Origin: Paenibacillus sp. JJ-100
GTDB lineage: Bacteria; Bacillota; Bacilli; Paenibacillales; Paenibacillaceae
DNA: 64,000 nucleotides
Direction: 5' to 3'
NCBI RefSeq assembly: GCF_948329825.1
Contig: NZ_CAOJCM010000005.1
Location: forward strand, 150,914-214,913
Shown here: in pieces, positions 28,196 through 37,361 of the stretch
How positions within the stretch are numbered: the stretch's first letter is position 1
Layout of the letters: the number at the start of each line of letters is the position of its first letter
The notes under the pieces: model-generated
The model's database searches: none
What the model was told of the DNA's origin: nothing
The model's input: the letters and a program-made list of their open reading frames with translations, nothing else
Program-made: the position numbers and the translations under genes

Positions 28196-29569
28196 TTATT
28201 CCTCAGAGCGCGGTGCTCTGTCTTTACTCCATTTGGGTGCTCCCTTGTTTTTACGATTCTGGTCGCGGTCCGAGCGACTTGCATGACCAGATGGCTTACT
28301 ACCTGCCGATCTCTGCGCTGAAAGGGTCGCCCTTGCACCTGACGTTTTGCCGTTTGAAGCCGGCTTGCGATCACTGGACTTCCCCGGTTTGCGAGAAAAC
28401 GAATGTCCTTCCGGGCGAGTATCTGGCCGTGGATCGGCCTCGAGAACTTTGCCACCAAACAGAACACGTTCCTGCAACTCAATGCCAAGTTCCCGTGCGA
28501 ATTTACGCATAATGAAAATTTGCGTTTCATCAACGATAGATAATACGATCCCTGAACGCCCCATTCGGCCTGTCCGACCTGCACGGTGGACGTAATGCTC
28601 TGAGTCAAAGGCAGGATCGTAATTGATAACCATTGGCAATCCCTCGATGTCCAGTCCTCTTGCTGCTACTTCGGAAGCAATCAGCAATTGGATTTTGCCA
28701 TTACGGAAGGCAGCCAGTACGTTACTGCGAGTCACTTTGTCAGCATCTCCATACAATGCTGCTGCTGGTAGCCCGAGATGATTCATTTTTGCCTCAACCT
28801 CACCGATGTCTTCTGTTGCATTCACAAAGACAATGGCCCGATCCGGCTTGTATTGTCTGACCAGACGACGAAGCATATCAATCTTGTTGCGGCTCTCTTC
28901 TACAAAGTAATAATGTTCAAGTCCGGCAGCCGTCGCGCGGTCTGGTTCGATCCCGATATGCACAGGTTCTTTCATCTCGCGCTTCGCAAGTAGCGCTGTA
29001 TGTTCATCAATTGTAGCGGACAGGAAGATTAACTGACGGTCACGTAGCGCGCTTTTCAACACAAACTCCACGTCGCTTACGCCGCCGAGCTGAAACACCT
29101 GATCTGCTTCATCAATAACAATGGTGGATACATTGTGCATCTTCAGCTTTTTGAGTGTAATCAGTTCCTTCAACCGTCCTGGTGTACCCACAACGAGTTC
29201 GGGGTGCTCTCGGAGCTTCTCAATCTGACGTTTGACAGCCGCACCACCGATCAGTCCCTGCACACCAATGCCGCGATCCGCACCATAACGCTGTGCCTCA
29301 CGTACAATTTGCATCGCAAGTTCCTGCGTAGGCGCTATGATCAGCTTCTGGGTTCCTTTTATGTCATTCTTAATGGATTGCAACAGAGGCAACAGATAAG
29401 CCAGCGTTTTCCCAGTTCCCGTCTGGGATTTGGACACCACATCTTTACCTTCCAAAATAACCGGAATGGTCTGTGCCTGTACCGGAGAAGGCTGGTTAAT
29501 GCCGTGTTGAGCCAGTAACGTCTCCAGATCCTGTGCAATACCTATTGATGCAAAAGTTTGATTCGTCAT
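28196..29569 (-). CDS. DEAD-box RNA helicase
   Basis: An ATP-dependent RNA helicase of 457 residues. Motifs in order: Q motif (INQPSPVQAQTIP), I SQTGTGKT near 46, Ia PTQELA, Ib TPGRL, II DEAD, III SAT, V ARGLD, VI HRAGRTGRMGRSG. The last 75 residues are a basic, Ser/Lys/Arg-rich tail (SRKPGKSSDRKP) that may bind RNA. The local sequence around GGAAVKRQIEKLREHPELVVGT recalls Bacillus YfmL, a helicase for ribosome assembly, but other DEAD-box members cannot be ruled out. ATG 29569 after AAAGGATGGAATAC. Confidence 0.9.
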   Translation of the reverse strand: MTNQTFASIGIAQDLETLLAQHGINQPSPVQAQTIPVILEGKDVVSKSQTGTGKTLAYLLPLLQSIKNDIKGTQKLIIAPTQELAMQIVREAQRYGADRGIGVQGLIGGAAVKRQIEKLREHPELVVGTPGRLKELITLKKLKMHNVSTIVIDEADQVFQLGGVSDVEFVLKSALRDRQLIFLSATIDEHTALLAKREMKEPVHIGIEPDRATAAGLEHYYFVEESRNKIDMLRRLVRQYKPDRAIVFVNATEDIGEVEAKMNHLGLPAAALYGDADKVTRSNVLAAFRNGKIQLLIASEVAARGLDIEGLPMVINYDPAFDSEHYVHRAGRTGRMGRSGIVLSIVDETQIFIMRKFARELGIELQERVLFGGKVLEADPRPDTRPEGHSFSRKPGKSSDRKPASNGKTSGARATLSAQRSAGSKPSGHASRSDRDQNRKNKGAPKWSKDRAPRSEE

Positions 29570-29681
29570 GTATTCCATCCTTTAAATTGATTTCGTAAAA
29601 AACATCCTGTCACCACATTACTTTTCATTATATGCCAAAAAAGCCTGCGTACCAAATCTTAATTCAAAATGTTCAATTCAG

Positions 29682-29714
29682 CAAAAAAAAAAGAAAAGCC
29701 CCTCCAACGGCGCT
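29682..29714 (-). terminator. Terminator after the SDR gene
   Basis: On the minus strand AGCGCC/GGGGCT (one mismatch, six-base loop) is followed by TTTTCTTTTTTTTTT. Confidence 0.7.
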
Positions 29715-29749
29715 CTTCTTAATCCGATATATGATGCACTTGTTACATC

Positions 29750-30523
29750 CTACTTCTGATTCATTATACTGTGTGTCAGTCGATCAGCAAGCCGTGGGAA
29801 TAACTGGTACAACCACATACCAGCTGATGCAATCCGCGGTAGATTCACTTCTTCTTTGCGTCTCTTCATAGCTCGGATCATGTGGCCTGCTACTTTTTGT
29901 GGTGTCAGCATCATCCAGCGCACATTGTTTACATAATGTCCCGAGGGGTCTGCACGGTCAAAAAACGGAGTATCAATAGGGCCTGGATTAATCGTAGTAA
30001 CGGTAATGCCCGTCTTGCGCAGTTCTTGACGCAACGCGTTGCTGAATCCGATTACCGCATGCTTCGTGGCCGTGTAAGAAGCTGATTTGGCCGTCCCAAT
30101 CTTACCAGCCATCGAAGCAACGTTTATAATCTGGCCTTTGCCCCGTTCCAGCATCTGTGGAAGAACTGCTTTGGTGCACCGGACTATTCCCATATAATTC
30201 ACGTCCATCATCTCGTCAAATTCCTGCACGGACATGTCTGTCATCGCGGCAAATTTTCCGTAACCGGCATTATTGAGTAGGATATCGATTCGTCCGTATT
30301 TATGTAACATCGCGTCTACAGCCGTCTGAACCTGCTCACTGTCTGTAACATCCAGTGTAAGCAGCTCATGCTGTCCCTGTAGTGAAGCACCAATCTGTTC
30401 CAGCTTGTCCGACGAACGAGCAGCTAGAATGGGGATAGCACCTTCTTCAATCAGCATTTGCGCACAAAGCGCACCAATTCCGCTCGATGCTCCTGTTATA
30501 AAAACAACCTGATCTTTCAGCAT
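29750..30523 (-). CDS. Short-chain dehydrogenase/reductase
   Basis: A 257-residue NAD(P)-dependent oxidoreductase with the cofactor motif TGASSGIG at 10-17, NNAGYG near 88, catalytic Ser in VASMAG and YTATK near 152. The charge pattern after beta-2 (ARSSDK) suggests NADP preference. ATG 30523 follows GGGAGGACATCAACC. Substrate unknown. Single gene with its own terminator at 29682. Confidence 0.88.
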   Translation of the reverse strand: MLKDQVVFITGASSGIGALCAQMLIEEGAIPILAARSSDKLEQIGASLQGQHELLTLDVTDSEQVQTAVDAMLHKYGRIDILLNNAGYGKFAAMTDMSVQEFDEMMDVNYMGIVRCTKAVLPQMLERGKGQIINVASMAGKIGTAKSASYTATKHAVIGFSNALRQELRKTGITVTTINPGPIDTPFFDRADPSGHYVNNVRWMMLTPQKVAGHMIRAMKRRKEEVNLPRIASAGMWLYQLFPRLADRLTHSIMNQK

Positions 30524-30578
30524 GGTTGATGTCCTCCCGTAATAAACACACTGGCCTTGAATGGCCTATGCTTTTATT

Positions 30579-31037
30579 TTACGAGATCATCACCTGAATA
30601 TCCATCTCGCCAATTCCATCCATCAACAAAGGAATGCTCAACGCTTTCGTTGCGTTAAGGGTGGTTATATGCTCAGATTGCATCACTTGCGGTGGAGTAA
30701 TATCCACGACGACGCCCTGATTAGACAAAATTGTACTTGCATTACCGCTGATCATATTACCCAGTTCCGAAATTGCACTTTTACTCATTTCGTCCAACTC
30801 TGTAATCACAAAACCACCCATCATGGCCGAAACAATTTTCAAAGCAACCGATTCTTGTATACCAAAAACAATATTTCCGCTCAACTGTCCAGTCATCCCA
30901 ATCACGATCCAGACATGGTCAGCAATGTACTCAACATTCTTCACGCCAAGACTCCCGGTGGAAGGCGAAACCTGGATGAGCTGTTCAAATACGTTACGTG
31001 CCGATTCCAGGAATGGATTGATCACTTCCGCTTTCAC
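30579..31037 (-). CDS. CheX-like chemotaxis phosphatase
   Basis: The 152-residue product resembles CheX, which dephosphorylates CheY-P as a dimer. The family active-site pattern ExxN appears in SELGNMISGNAS near residue 90; the alpha-beta layout and the C-terminal beta strands (IPLLMDGIGEMDIQVMI) fit. The start is GTG 31037 after GAGGAGGACATAGACA. No other chemotaxis gene is near. Stops 55 bp before the SDR gene, same strand. Confidence 0.78.
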   Translation of the reverse strand: MKAEVINPFLESARNVFEQLIQVSPSTGSLGVKNVEYIADHVWIVIGMTGQLSGNIVFGIQESVALKIVSAMMGGFVITELDEMSKSAISELGNMISGNASTILSNQGVVVDITPPQVMQSEHITTLNATKALSIPLLMDGIGEMDIQVMIS

Positions 31038-31482
31038 TGTCTATGTCCTCCTCACACTGGGTTATTGGTCACATACCAAAAGTCCCATATTCAATGATTT
31101 AATTATACTTTATCACGTACGAGAATTCATTAAAAAACTAGAAAATAATGTGTACTATAATTTATCGTCATTCGAATAGCAATTGTTTATAGCTGATCTG
31201 ATCTGCATTTCACTTCTTTGGAAAAATATTTTTGATCTAAACGAGAGATCAGAAGATAGGGACTTTTATACTATCTTTTTTGTACACGTTCAACTTTTTT
31301 GAAACAATAAACCATCTCATATTTATCAGTCCGTCGACCTACTCAAAATATGATCTATCTGCCTTCATTGCTCTAGTGTCCGTAATCACCTATAATTTAT
31401 AGATAAGAGAAACTGTACACGTCACGGAATTCTACGCATGACACATGACATACAGAGGATATTTGCTGCAAGGAGGCCGTAT
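31038..31482. other. Divergent intergenic region (CheX / LysR)
   Basis: AT-rich, 445 bp, without a supported gene. It should contain the divergent promoters; no convincing operator was seen. Confidence 0.5.
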
Positions 31483-32385
31483 ATGAACATCAGCCAATTG
31501 GAAACGCTAATTACCATTTCCAAAACAATGAGTTTTCGTAAAGCGGGTGAACTTCTTAACCTGACCCAGCCGGCTGTTTCGGCCCAGATCAAAAGCCTAG
31601 AAGACGAATTCAACACCGTTCTTGTGGATCGGAATCAACCTGTAACTCTCACAGATCGCGGACAGGTTTTTCTGGAACATGCTGAGCGGATGCTCGACAT
31701 CGTGGATGAATTAAAACAAAAGCTGTCTGACTTGGATGAAACACCGCAAGGACGCATTGTACTTGGTACCACCACATCCATAGCAATCCAGATTCTACCG
31801 AGGGTTCTTTCGTACTTTCAGGATCAATTTCCACTCATCAAAACGAGTATCCAATCGCTTCCTTCTTCCCAAATTTATACCCAGGTCGAGAACGGTATCG
31901 TGGACATTGGAATCGGATACCTCACGGAGCGGAACCCTAATCTCAGTACATCGGTTTTGTATTACGACACCTTCGAACTGGTTGTATCTCCTTCCCATCC
32001 ACTGGCGAAGAAAAAACATGCGGCAGTTGACGTACTGCGGAGCACACCACTCATTCTACTGTCACCAGATACGGTCGGACGCAGGTTTACAGAAGCTGTA
32101 TTCAAAAAGTATAACATTGAGCCCAATGTCGTCATGGAATTGTCGAGCAGTGAAGAAGTGAAACGAATGGTGGAGATCGACCTTGGTGCTGCGATTATCT
32201 CCAAACAATCCGTAGCACAGGAATTACGGCAGGGTACATTGCGCATGATTCCTTTAAGTGAACTGGAGGTCAGTCATCCTGTAGGTGTCATCTACAAATC
32301 CAGTCGTTACCTCAACTCAGCGATGCATCAATTTTTGAGTGATCTCAAGGGTATGCCAGAAACACAATTTATTAGCTCGGAATAA
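31483..32385 (+). CDS. LysR-family transcriptional regulator
   Basis: A 300-residue regulator with N-terminal winged helix (MSFRKAGELLNLTQPAVSAQIKSLEDEF) and a periplasmic-binding-like effector domain from about 90 (GRIVLGTTTSIAIQILP). ATG 31483 follows AAGGAGGCCGTAT. It is 31 bp upstream of the histidinol phosphatase gene and probably cotranscribed with it. Effector and targets unknown. Confidence 0.9.
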   Translation: MNISQLETLITISKTMSFRKAGELLNLTQPAVSAQIKSLEDEFNTVLVDRNQPVTLTDRGQVFLEHAERMLDIVDELKQKLSDLDETPQGRIVLGTTTSIAIQILPRVLSYFQDQFPLIKTSIQSLPSSQIYTQVENGIVDIGIGYLTERNPNLSTSVLYYDTFELVVSPSHPLAKKKHAAVDVLRSTPLILLSPDTVGRRFTEAVFKKYNIEPNVVMELSSSEEVKRMVEIDLGAAIISKQSVAQELRQGTLRMIPLSELEVSHPVGVIYKSSRYLNSAMHQFLSDLKGMPETQFISSE

Positions 32386-32416
32386 AAATAGATGAGAAGA
32401 AAGGGTAGGGATTCCA

Positions 32417-33226
32417 ATGAAATTTGATCTACATACACATCATTTCCGTTGTGGTCATGCGGACGGTAATATTCGGGATTACATCGAAGCAGGCATTGAG
32501 GCGGGGCTTCAGGCCATCGGAATCTCCGATCACACCCCTTACTTTGGCAGTGAACTGGAGCAGGCGTATCCGCGAATTGCGATGGGTAAATCTGAATTGC
32601 AACATTATGTCGCTGAAGTGCTCGCGTTAAAAGAGGAATATGCCGGAAAAATCGATGTCCTGCTCGGTATTGAATCTGACTTCTTTCCGAAGCATGCTGA
32701 ACTGTATCGTTCGACGCTGGGACAGTATCCGTTTGACTATATTATTGGTTCTGTTCATCATACAGAGGACGTTAGTATTTTTAATAAAACCCGCTGGAAG
32801 GGACTAAGCTCTGCTCGTAAAATTAAAGTGAAAGAAGGCTACTATGCGTTAATCGCGCAATCAGCTCGCAGCGGCATGTTCCAGATTCTTGGACATATTG
32901 ATGCCATGAAAGGTAACTATCCACCATTCTCCGAAATTGTTGCTGACCATGCGATTGACGAAACGCTCCAGGTGATCGCTGATGCGAACGTTGCCATCGA
33001 AATCAACACTTCAGGCAAAACCAAACTCAGCGGTGGCTGGTACCCATCCGATGCCATCTTGGAACGTGCGAATCATTACGGTGTAAAAGTTACCTTCGGT
33101 TCAGATGCTCATATCCCTGAGCGAGTAGCAGATGAGTTAGACAATGTGCGCACACGTTTGCGAGAGATCGGTTTTTCGGAATGGGTGTATTTCAAACAAA
33201 AAGAGATGCAGATTGTGCCGTTATAG
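32417..33226 (+). CDS. hisJ: Histidinol-phosphatase, PHP family (HisJ/HisK type)
   Basis: Removes phosphate from L-histidinol phosphate in histidine synthesis. The 269-residue PHP-domain enzyme shows the metal-binding motifs DLHTHHFRCGHADG at the start, ISDHTPYF, GIESDF, SVHHTED, LGHIDAM and FGSDAH near the C-terminus. Start ATG 32417 after AAAGGGTAGGGATTCC. No other his gene is nearby. Confidence 0.9.
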   Translation: MKFDLHTHHFRCGHADGNIRDYIEAGIEAGLQAIGISDHTPYFGSELEQAYPRIAMGKSELQHYVAEVLALKEEYAGKIDVLLGIESDFFPKHAELYRSTLGQYPFDYIIGSVHHTEDVSIFNKTRWKGLSSARKIKVKEGYYALIAQSARSGMFQILGHIDAMKGNYPPFSEIVADHAIDETLQVIADANVAIEINTSGKTKLSGGWYPSDAILERANHYGVKVTFGSDAHIPERVADELDNVRTRLREIGFSEWVYFKQKEMQIVPL

Positions 33227-33239
33227 AAGCTATGATAGA

Positions 33240-33286
33240 AAGATCACCCGTGTAGATACGTAGATACATGGTGATCTTTTTCTTTT
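33240..33286 (+). terminator. Terminator after hisJ
   Basis: AAGATCACC pairs with GGTGATCTT and the 3' side is TTTCTTTT. Confidence 0.85.
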
Positions 33287-33318
33287 GCCGTTTCAACAAA
33301 CATTTTAACCTATCTGCT

Positions 33319-33349
33319 CAAAAAAAATGGACCCGCGATGTGCGGGTCC
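33319..33349 (-). terminator. Terminator of the GNAT gene
   Basis: GGACCCGC/GCGGGTCC stem (33329-33336 with 33342-33349), five-base loop, followed on the minus strand by ATTTTTTT. It lies 135 bp past the stop of the GNAT gene; a second weaker hairpin AAGGGG/CCCCTT lies at about 33372-33401. Confidence 0.8.
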
Positions 33350-33483
33350 CAACAGCATAATCTATTATCAAAAAGGGGGTCATGAGATAAGTTTACCCCT
33401 TGTCTGTTAGAGTTCAATTGCAACAATATTTCAATTGTGTAACAAAAAGCATGAGGAATGTTTCAACCCTGTGTTTCTCTATT

Positions 33484-34125
33484 TTACAAAGAAATTCCAG
33501 GCTTGTTCGACGCTTGGGTATATACGCTCTTTCTGAAGATGTCATGTTGAAACTGCTCGCGGTACATCCCATACACCTTAACATCCATCGAGCATTCAGA
33601 TGCTACATCTTGCCCTTCGTTCAACCCGTATGATGGAAGTTTGCGTTCATACGTCATGCCCATTTTAAGCAGTACTCGCTCCGAGGAACCGTTAGCCTCA
33701 TAACACCTTGCTTCCACTCTCCATAGATGAAGATCATCAAATCCGAATGTGAGCATGCGGTGAACGGCTTCCGTCGCTACACCTTTACCCCAACATGACT
33801 TGTTCAGGATGTAACCGATCTGTGCTGTCCCTTTTTGGTCATTCCACTGCTGGAAGGAGGTTATACCGATCACTTGTTCTCCGTCTTTCCAACAGATGCC
33901 GTAATGCAGCGAATCTAACTTGGTACTACTGCTTCGAATCTGATGCAGCAGTTTCCTTGCTCGAATAGGAGCAGGCTGAGTCCCTCGATTAACGTAGCGA
34001 ATGACTTGTGGATCGGATAACAGATCAGATAAAGTGATGTAATCACTCTGGCGTAATGACCTTAGTACAAGACGTTCCGTCCATAAGGCAGGCAGGCCTT
34101 GGATCAGCATGTTTCGGTTAAGCAT
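33484..34125 (-). CDS. GNAT-family N-acetyltransferase (RimJ/RimL type)
   Basis: A 213-residue acetyltransferase: TERLVLRSLRQSDY near residue 15, the acetyl-CoA loop NKSCWGKGVATEAV, and ANGSSERVLLKMGMTYE, as in enzymes that acetylate protein N-termini or antibiotics. ATG 34125 follows AAAGGAGTGATTGTC; 15 codons upstream in frame are judged non-coding. Substrate unknown. Confidence 0.88.
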   Translation of the reverse strand: MLNRNMLIQGLPALWTERLVLRSLRQSDYITLSDLLSDPQVIRYVNRGTQPAPIRARKLLHQIRSSSTKLDSLHYGICWKDGEQVIGITSFQQWNDQKGTAQIGYILNKSCWGKGVATEAVHRMLTFGFDDLHLWRVEARCYEANGSSERVLLKMGMTYERKLPSYGLNEGQDVASECSMDVKVYGMYREQFQHDIFRKSVYTQASNKPGISL

Positions 34126-34266
34126 GACAATCACTCCTTTGCCTAAACGGTTTTTAGTCCGGTAAGACAAGCATGCTCTATAGATGATTCGGCATCATAT
34201 CACTCATCCGATGACATAAGCTGTAGTATGTCCCCCCATGAATCAGCTTTATACTGTGAAGACATT

Positions 34267-34995
34267 CTATTCCTGCAAACCACGATAGATCCCCAAACGG
34301 ATCTCACGTACATAAGCATCAAGTGCTGGGACTTTTGCTCTCTGAGCAATCTGCACTTCATGTTCAATATCGTAAGGAACTCGGACGAACTGGAGGTTGA
34401 ATGGCTTCTGGATATCGTCGTTCCGCTCGCCTTCGAGAATGCAATATGAAGCCTGAGGAAGATCAAGCGGATTACCCACACTTCCTGTATTAAATAACAT
34501 TTTCCCATCCAGGTATTGTAGAAATGCATTATGCACATCCCCATAACCTACAATATCAGCGACCCCTGTCCCCTCTTTCGCTGGAGGATCGAACATTGCC
34601 AGTCGCCTGTCCATATCATCCCAAGGCTGCACGCGGTGATATACGCTCTGTGGTGAAGCGTGAACTAGCCTTATCAGTCGGCCACTTATTTTAAATTCAT
34701 AACTGAAGGGAAGACTCGCCAAATAAGCTACTCGCTCTGCGCCCAGTTGTTCTGCTTGCCATGTAAAATCCACGACATCCTGGTTTACAGCAACAAGTTC
34801 GTCCCAGTTGCCGCGAATGACGACCTCACATACCGATCTGATCTGGTCAACGACTTCCGCTGGTTGCGGCCCCTTACCTACAAGGTCTCCGAGACAAAAG
34901 ATTCGGTCCACACCGCGACGTTGAATGTCTTTCCATACAGCTTCCCAGGCAGTCATGTTACCATGAATGTCGGATACAATTGCTATTCGTTCCAT
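34267..34995 (-). CDS. Metallophosphoesterase, YfcE/PP family
   Basis: The 242-residue calcineurin-like phosphatase starts MERIAIVSDIHGN (metal site), followed by CLGDLVGKGP, VIRGNWDE, LVHASP and GYGDVHNAF, NTGSVGNP, the standard order of metal-binding motifs. The HGNHD-like motif reads RGNWDE, as in several bacterial members acting on nucleotides or phosphodiesters. ATG 34995 follows GGGGGGAACCAG. Substrate unknown. Confidence 0.88.
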   Translation of the reverse strand: MERIAIVSDIHGNMTAWEAVWKDIQRRGVDRIFCLGDLVGKGPQPAEVVDQIRSVCEVVIRGNWDELVAVNQDVVDFTWQAEQLGAERVAYLASLPFSYEFKISGRLIRLVHASPQSVYHRVQPWDDMDRRLAMFDPPAKEGTGVADIVGYGDVHNAFLQYLDGKMLFNTGSVGNPLDLPQASYCILEGERNDDIQKPFNLQFVRVPYDIEHEVQIAQRAKVPALDAYVREIRLGIYRGLQE

Positions 34996-35056
34996 CTGGT
35001 TCCCCCCATTCATGTCCCACATCGTATTTATCAATGCAATTTAATCTTCTTATATC

Positions 35057-35998
35057 TTATTTCGATCTCAAGTGGAGCACCGTAAGCTCCGGTCTGCACA
35101 GAAAGCGAATGGGTAGCTGTGTCATGCCGAACCCCCGATTTACATATACTGGCATCTGGTACGGAGAAGTGTAGTGTAATCCATGTATATATTTGCGCGA
35201 TCCCCGAGGTGTTGTCATCGCTCCAAGCCAGGGAAAACGAACTTGCCCCCCGTGACTGTGACCCGAGAGCTGTAATCCGAAACCGTGTGGAGCTGCATAA
35301 TCCGCATAATCCGGTTCATGCACCAGCAGCACCTTCCATATGCTCTCATGTAATCCGTCAACTGCTTTTTCCGGCTCCGGATGGCCTGTCAGAGCATCAT
35401 CTAATCCCACTACGGCGATTCGTTCTCCTTCTTCTTCTATAACAACATGTTGATTGCATAGTAACGTAAAGCCCGCTTCACGAAACATATTCTGTACATC
35501 TTTTTGTTGGCGTCCACGATAGTCATGATTGCCCAAAACAGCAAATTTCCCGTATTTCGCTTCCATGGATGCCAGAACAGGCACACATTCACGCATCGGC
35601 TCTGCCATTCTCTCTACAATATCTCCAGTAAAGCAGATGAGATCAGGATGCTGCTCCTCAACCCGTACCGACAACTTCCTTAATTCTTTTACCCCGGTAT
35701 GAAAACCTAGATGCACATCGCTGAAATGAACAATCCGCAATCCGTCAAACGTTTTTGGAAATAAAGGAAGATCAAGATCTACGTGATTGATTTGCAATCG
35801 TCTTGGCTCCCACAGAGCGTACCCCAACGTCAATACACTAGCCCCTATTGTCATTAATATTTTTCGTAATTGAACCATTCGACGAGAAGGGTCATGATCC
35901 TTTTCTTCACCAGGAAAAAGAGGTTTTTTCGAATTGTATGTTTTGCTCGGGGGTTGGAACGTTGAGCTACTGTTGTTCGAACGTGGTGTCTTCCCCAT
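35057..35998 (-). CDS. Membrane-anchored metallophosphoesterase, YkuE-like
   Basis: 313 residues: a hydrophilic N-terminus of about 40 residues, a single membrane segment (LMTIGASVLTLGYALW), then a calcineurin-like domain with HFSDVHLG near 92, TGDIVE, LGNHDYRG, LVHEPD and LSGHSHGGQ. YkuE-type proteins act at the cell surface. ATG 35998 follows GAGGAGGAAAGAG. It is 61 bp upstream of the other phosphoesterase gene, same strand, so probably one operon of two unlike phosphoesterases. Confidence 0.88.
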   Translation of the reverse strand: MGKTPRSNNSSSTFQPPSKTYNSKKPLFPGEEKDHDPSRRMVQLRKILMTIGASVLTLGYALWEPRRLQINHVDLDLPLFPKTFDGLRIVHFSDVHLGFHTGVKELRKLSVRVEEQHPDLICFTGDIVERMAEPMRECVPVLASMEAKYGKFAVLGNHDYRGRQQKDVQNMFREAGFTLLCNQHVVIEEEGERIAVVGLDDALTGHPEPEKAVDGLHESIWKVLLVHEPDYADYAAPHGFGLQLSGHSHGGQVRFPWLGAMTTPRGSRKYIHGLHYTSPYQMPVYVNRGFGMTQLPIRFLCRPELTVLHLRSK

Positions 35999-36116
35999 CT
36001 CTTTCCTCCTCGAATCGTATTACTAAAAAATGAAAAGCTGTGCTCCGTCTATATTCAAGCTTGTAATAATGTAGTATACCATATTCTGTATCGGATGCCT
36101 GGTTCCTTCGGCTGAC

Positions 36117-36170
36117 GACAAAAGAAGCCGTGACCCTGTCAGATACTACACAGGGATCCACGACTTCTTC
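36117..36170 (-). terminator. Terminator after sdhB
   Basis: GAAGTCGTGG and CCCTGT arms pair with ACAGGG and CACGGCTTC with a small internal loop; the minus strand continues TTCTTTTGTC. Confidence 0.65.
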
Positions 36171-36210
36171 GATCGGCAGAGTCATCTCTGCTTATGCGTT
36201 ACAATTTTGG

Positions 36211-36975
36211 TTATACACCCAGCCAACGTTTGAACATGTGCTTGGTGGTTTGTTTATTCATTTCGGCGATTGAAGTAGTGAGCGGAATGCCTTTTGGACA
36301 TGAACGGACACAGTTCTGCGAGTTACCGCATCCTTCAATACCGCCATCTTCCATCAGTGCTTCCAAACGTTCTTCAGCGTTCATCTCACCTGTTGGGTGA
36401 GCATTGAACAGACGAACCTGGGATAGAGCAGCCGGCCCAATAAAGTCCGTTTTCTCGTTTACGTTAGGACAAGCCTCGAGGCATACACCACATGTCATAC
36501 ACTTGGACAGCTCATAAGCCCATTGACGTTTCTTCTCAGGCATCCTTGGTCCTGGACCAAGGTCATAGGTGCCATCAATTGGAATCCACGCTTTAACGCG
36601 TTTTAGAGCGTTAAACATCCGTGTACGGTCAATGACCAGGTCACGTACAACCGGGAATGTTTTCATCGGTTCGATACGTACCGGTTGTTCAAGCTTGTCG
36701 ATCAAGGCAGCACACGCTTGACGCGGCTTGCCATTAATAATCATGGAGCAAGCACCACATACCTCTTCAAGACAGTTGGATTCCCAGCATACTGGGGCGA
36801 TGGACTTGCCATCCTTGTTCACCGGGTTCCGCTGAATCTCCATCAGGGCGCTGATCACGTTCATATTCGGACGGTACGGAAGTTCAAACTCTTCAGTATA
36901 AGAAGATGACTCCGGGCTGTCTTGACGGGTAATAATAAACTTGACGGTTTTGCTCGCTGTTGCTTGTTCCGCCAT
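36211..36975 (-). CDS. sdhB: Succinate dehydrogenase iron-sulfur subunit
   Basis: Carries electrons from the flavoprotein to the membrane anchor in complex II. 254 residues with the 2Fe-2S ligands in CWESNCLEEVCGACS...C, and the 4Fe-4S/3Fe-4S ligands in CMTCGVCLEACP and CGNSQNCVRSCPKGIP. ATG 36975 follows GAGGAGGGGACAACGAT; the longer upstream frame is part of the repeat-bearing spacer and is rejected. It is separated from sdhA by an unusual 386 bp spacer. Confidence 0.95.
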   Translation of the reverse strand: MAEQATASKTVKFIITRQDSPESSSYTEEFELPYRPNMNVISALMEIQRNPVNKDGKSIAPVCWESNCLEEVCGACSMIINGKPRQACAALIDKLEQPVRIEPMKTFPVVRDLVIDRTRMFNALKRVKAWIPIDGTYDLGPGPRMPEKKRQWAYELSKCMTCGVCLEACPNVNEKTDFIGPAALSQVRLFNAHPTGEMNAEERLEALMEDGGIEGCGNSQNCVRSCPKGIPLTTSIAEMNKQTTKHMFKRWLGV

Positions 36976-37035
36976 ATCGTTGTCCCCTCCTCTGGTGACG
37001 ATGATTGTATTGCTAGTGTGCAAAGCGGCTTTTTT

Positions 37036-37191
37036 GGTGCTCGGGTAGACGCTCCGGTCGTGGAATGCCCTTTGGATCGCCATTACCCCCGAATTTTTTT
37101 GATCCACCCTTACCAGGGTGAAAATTCGGTGATAAACGCGAACGCTTCGCTTCTTCCGGGCATTTCCACTTCCTCCGCTACGCCGTGCACC
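37036..37191. repeat. Dispersed palindromic repeat, copy 1 (in sdhA-sdhB spacer)
   Basis: An imperfect palindrome of about 156 bp: end arms GGTGC/GCACC, inner arms GTGGAATGCCC/GGGCATTTCCAC, and a central CACCC/GGGTG hairpin. It shares GGTGATAAACGCGAACGC and CTTCGCTTC with the copies at 53.1 and 63.8 kb. Confidence 0.75.
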
Positions 37192-37299
37192 TCGTGTTGC
37201 TTTGCTGGAAACTGCAATCCATTCCTCTGGATTGCTATATTTTTTTGTAAAAGCCTGCTCATGCTAGGCTTCCTGAATTAAAAAGTGACAAAGCAGTGT

Positions 37300-37350
37300 T
37301 GGTGATCGGATGGATGTTCCGATTGCGGGACGCCCTTCGAATCGCCATTA
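37300..37350. repeat. Dispersed repeat, partial copy (downstream of sdhA)
   Basis: GATGTTCCG, GGGACGCCCTTCGAATCGCC and ATTAC follow the left half of copy 1 (GACGCTCCG, GGAATGCCCTTTGGATCGCC, ATTAC); the right half is missing. Confidence 0.6.
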
Positions 37351-37361
37351 CTATCTTCAGC

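Noticed and set aside
36976..37107. N-terminal extension of SdhB by 44 residues
   Set aside because: It reads into the palindromic repeat; the ATG at 36975 has a strong ribosome site and gives the usual SdhB length.
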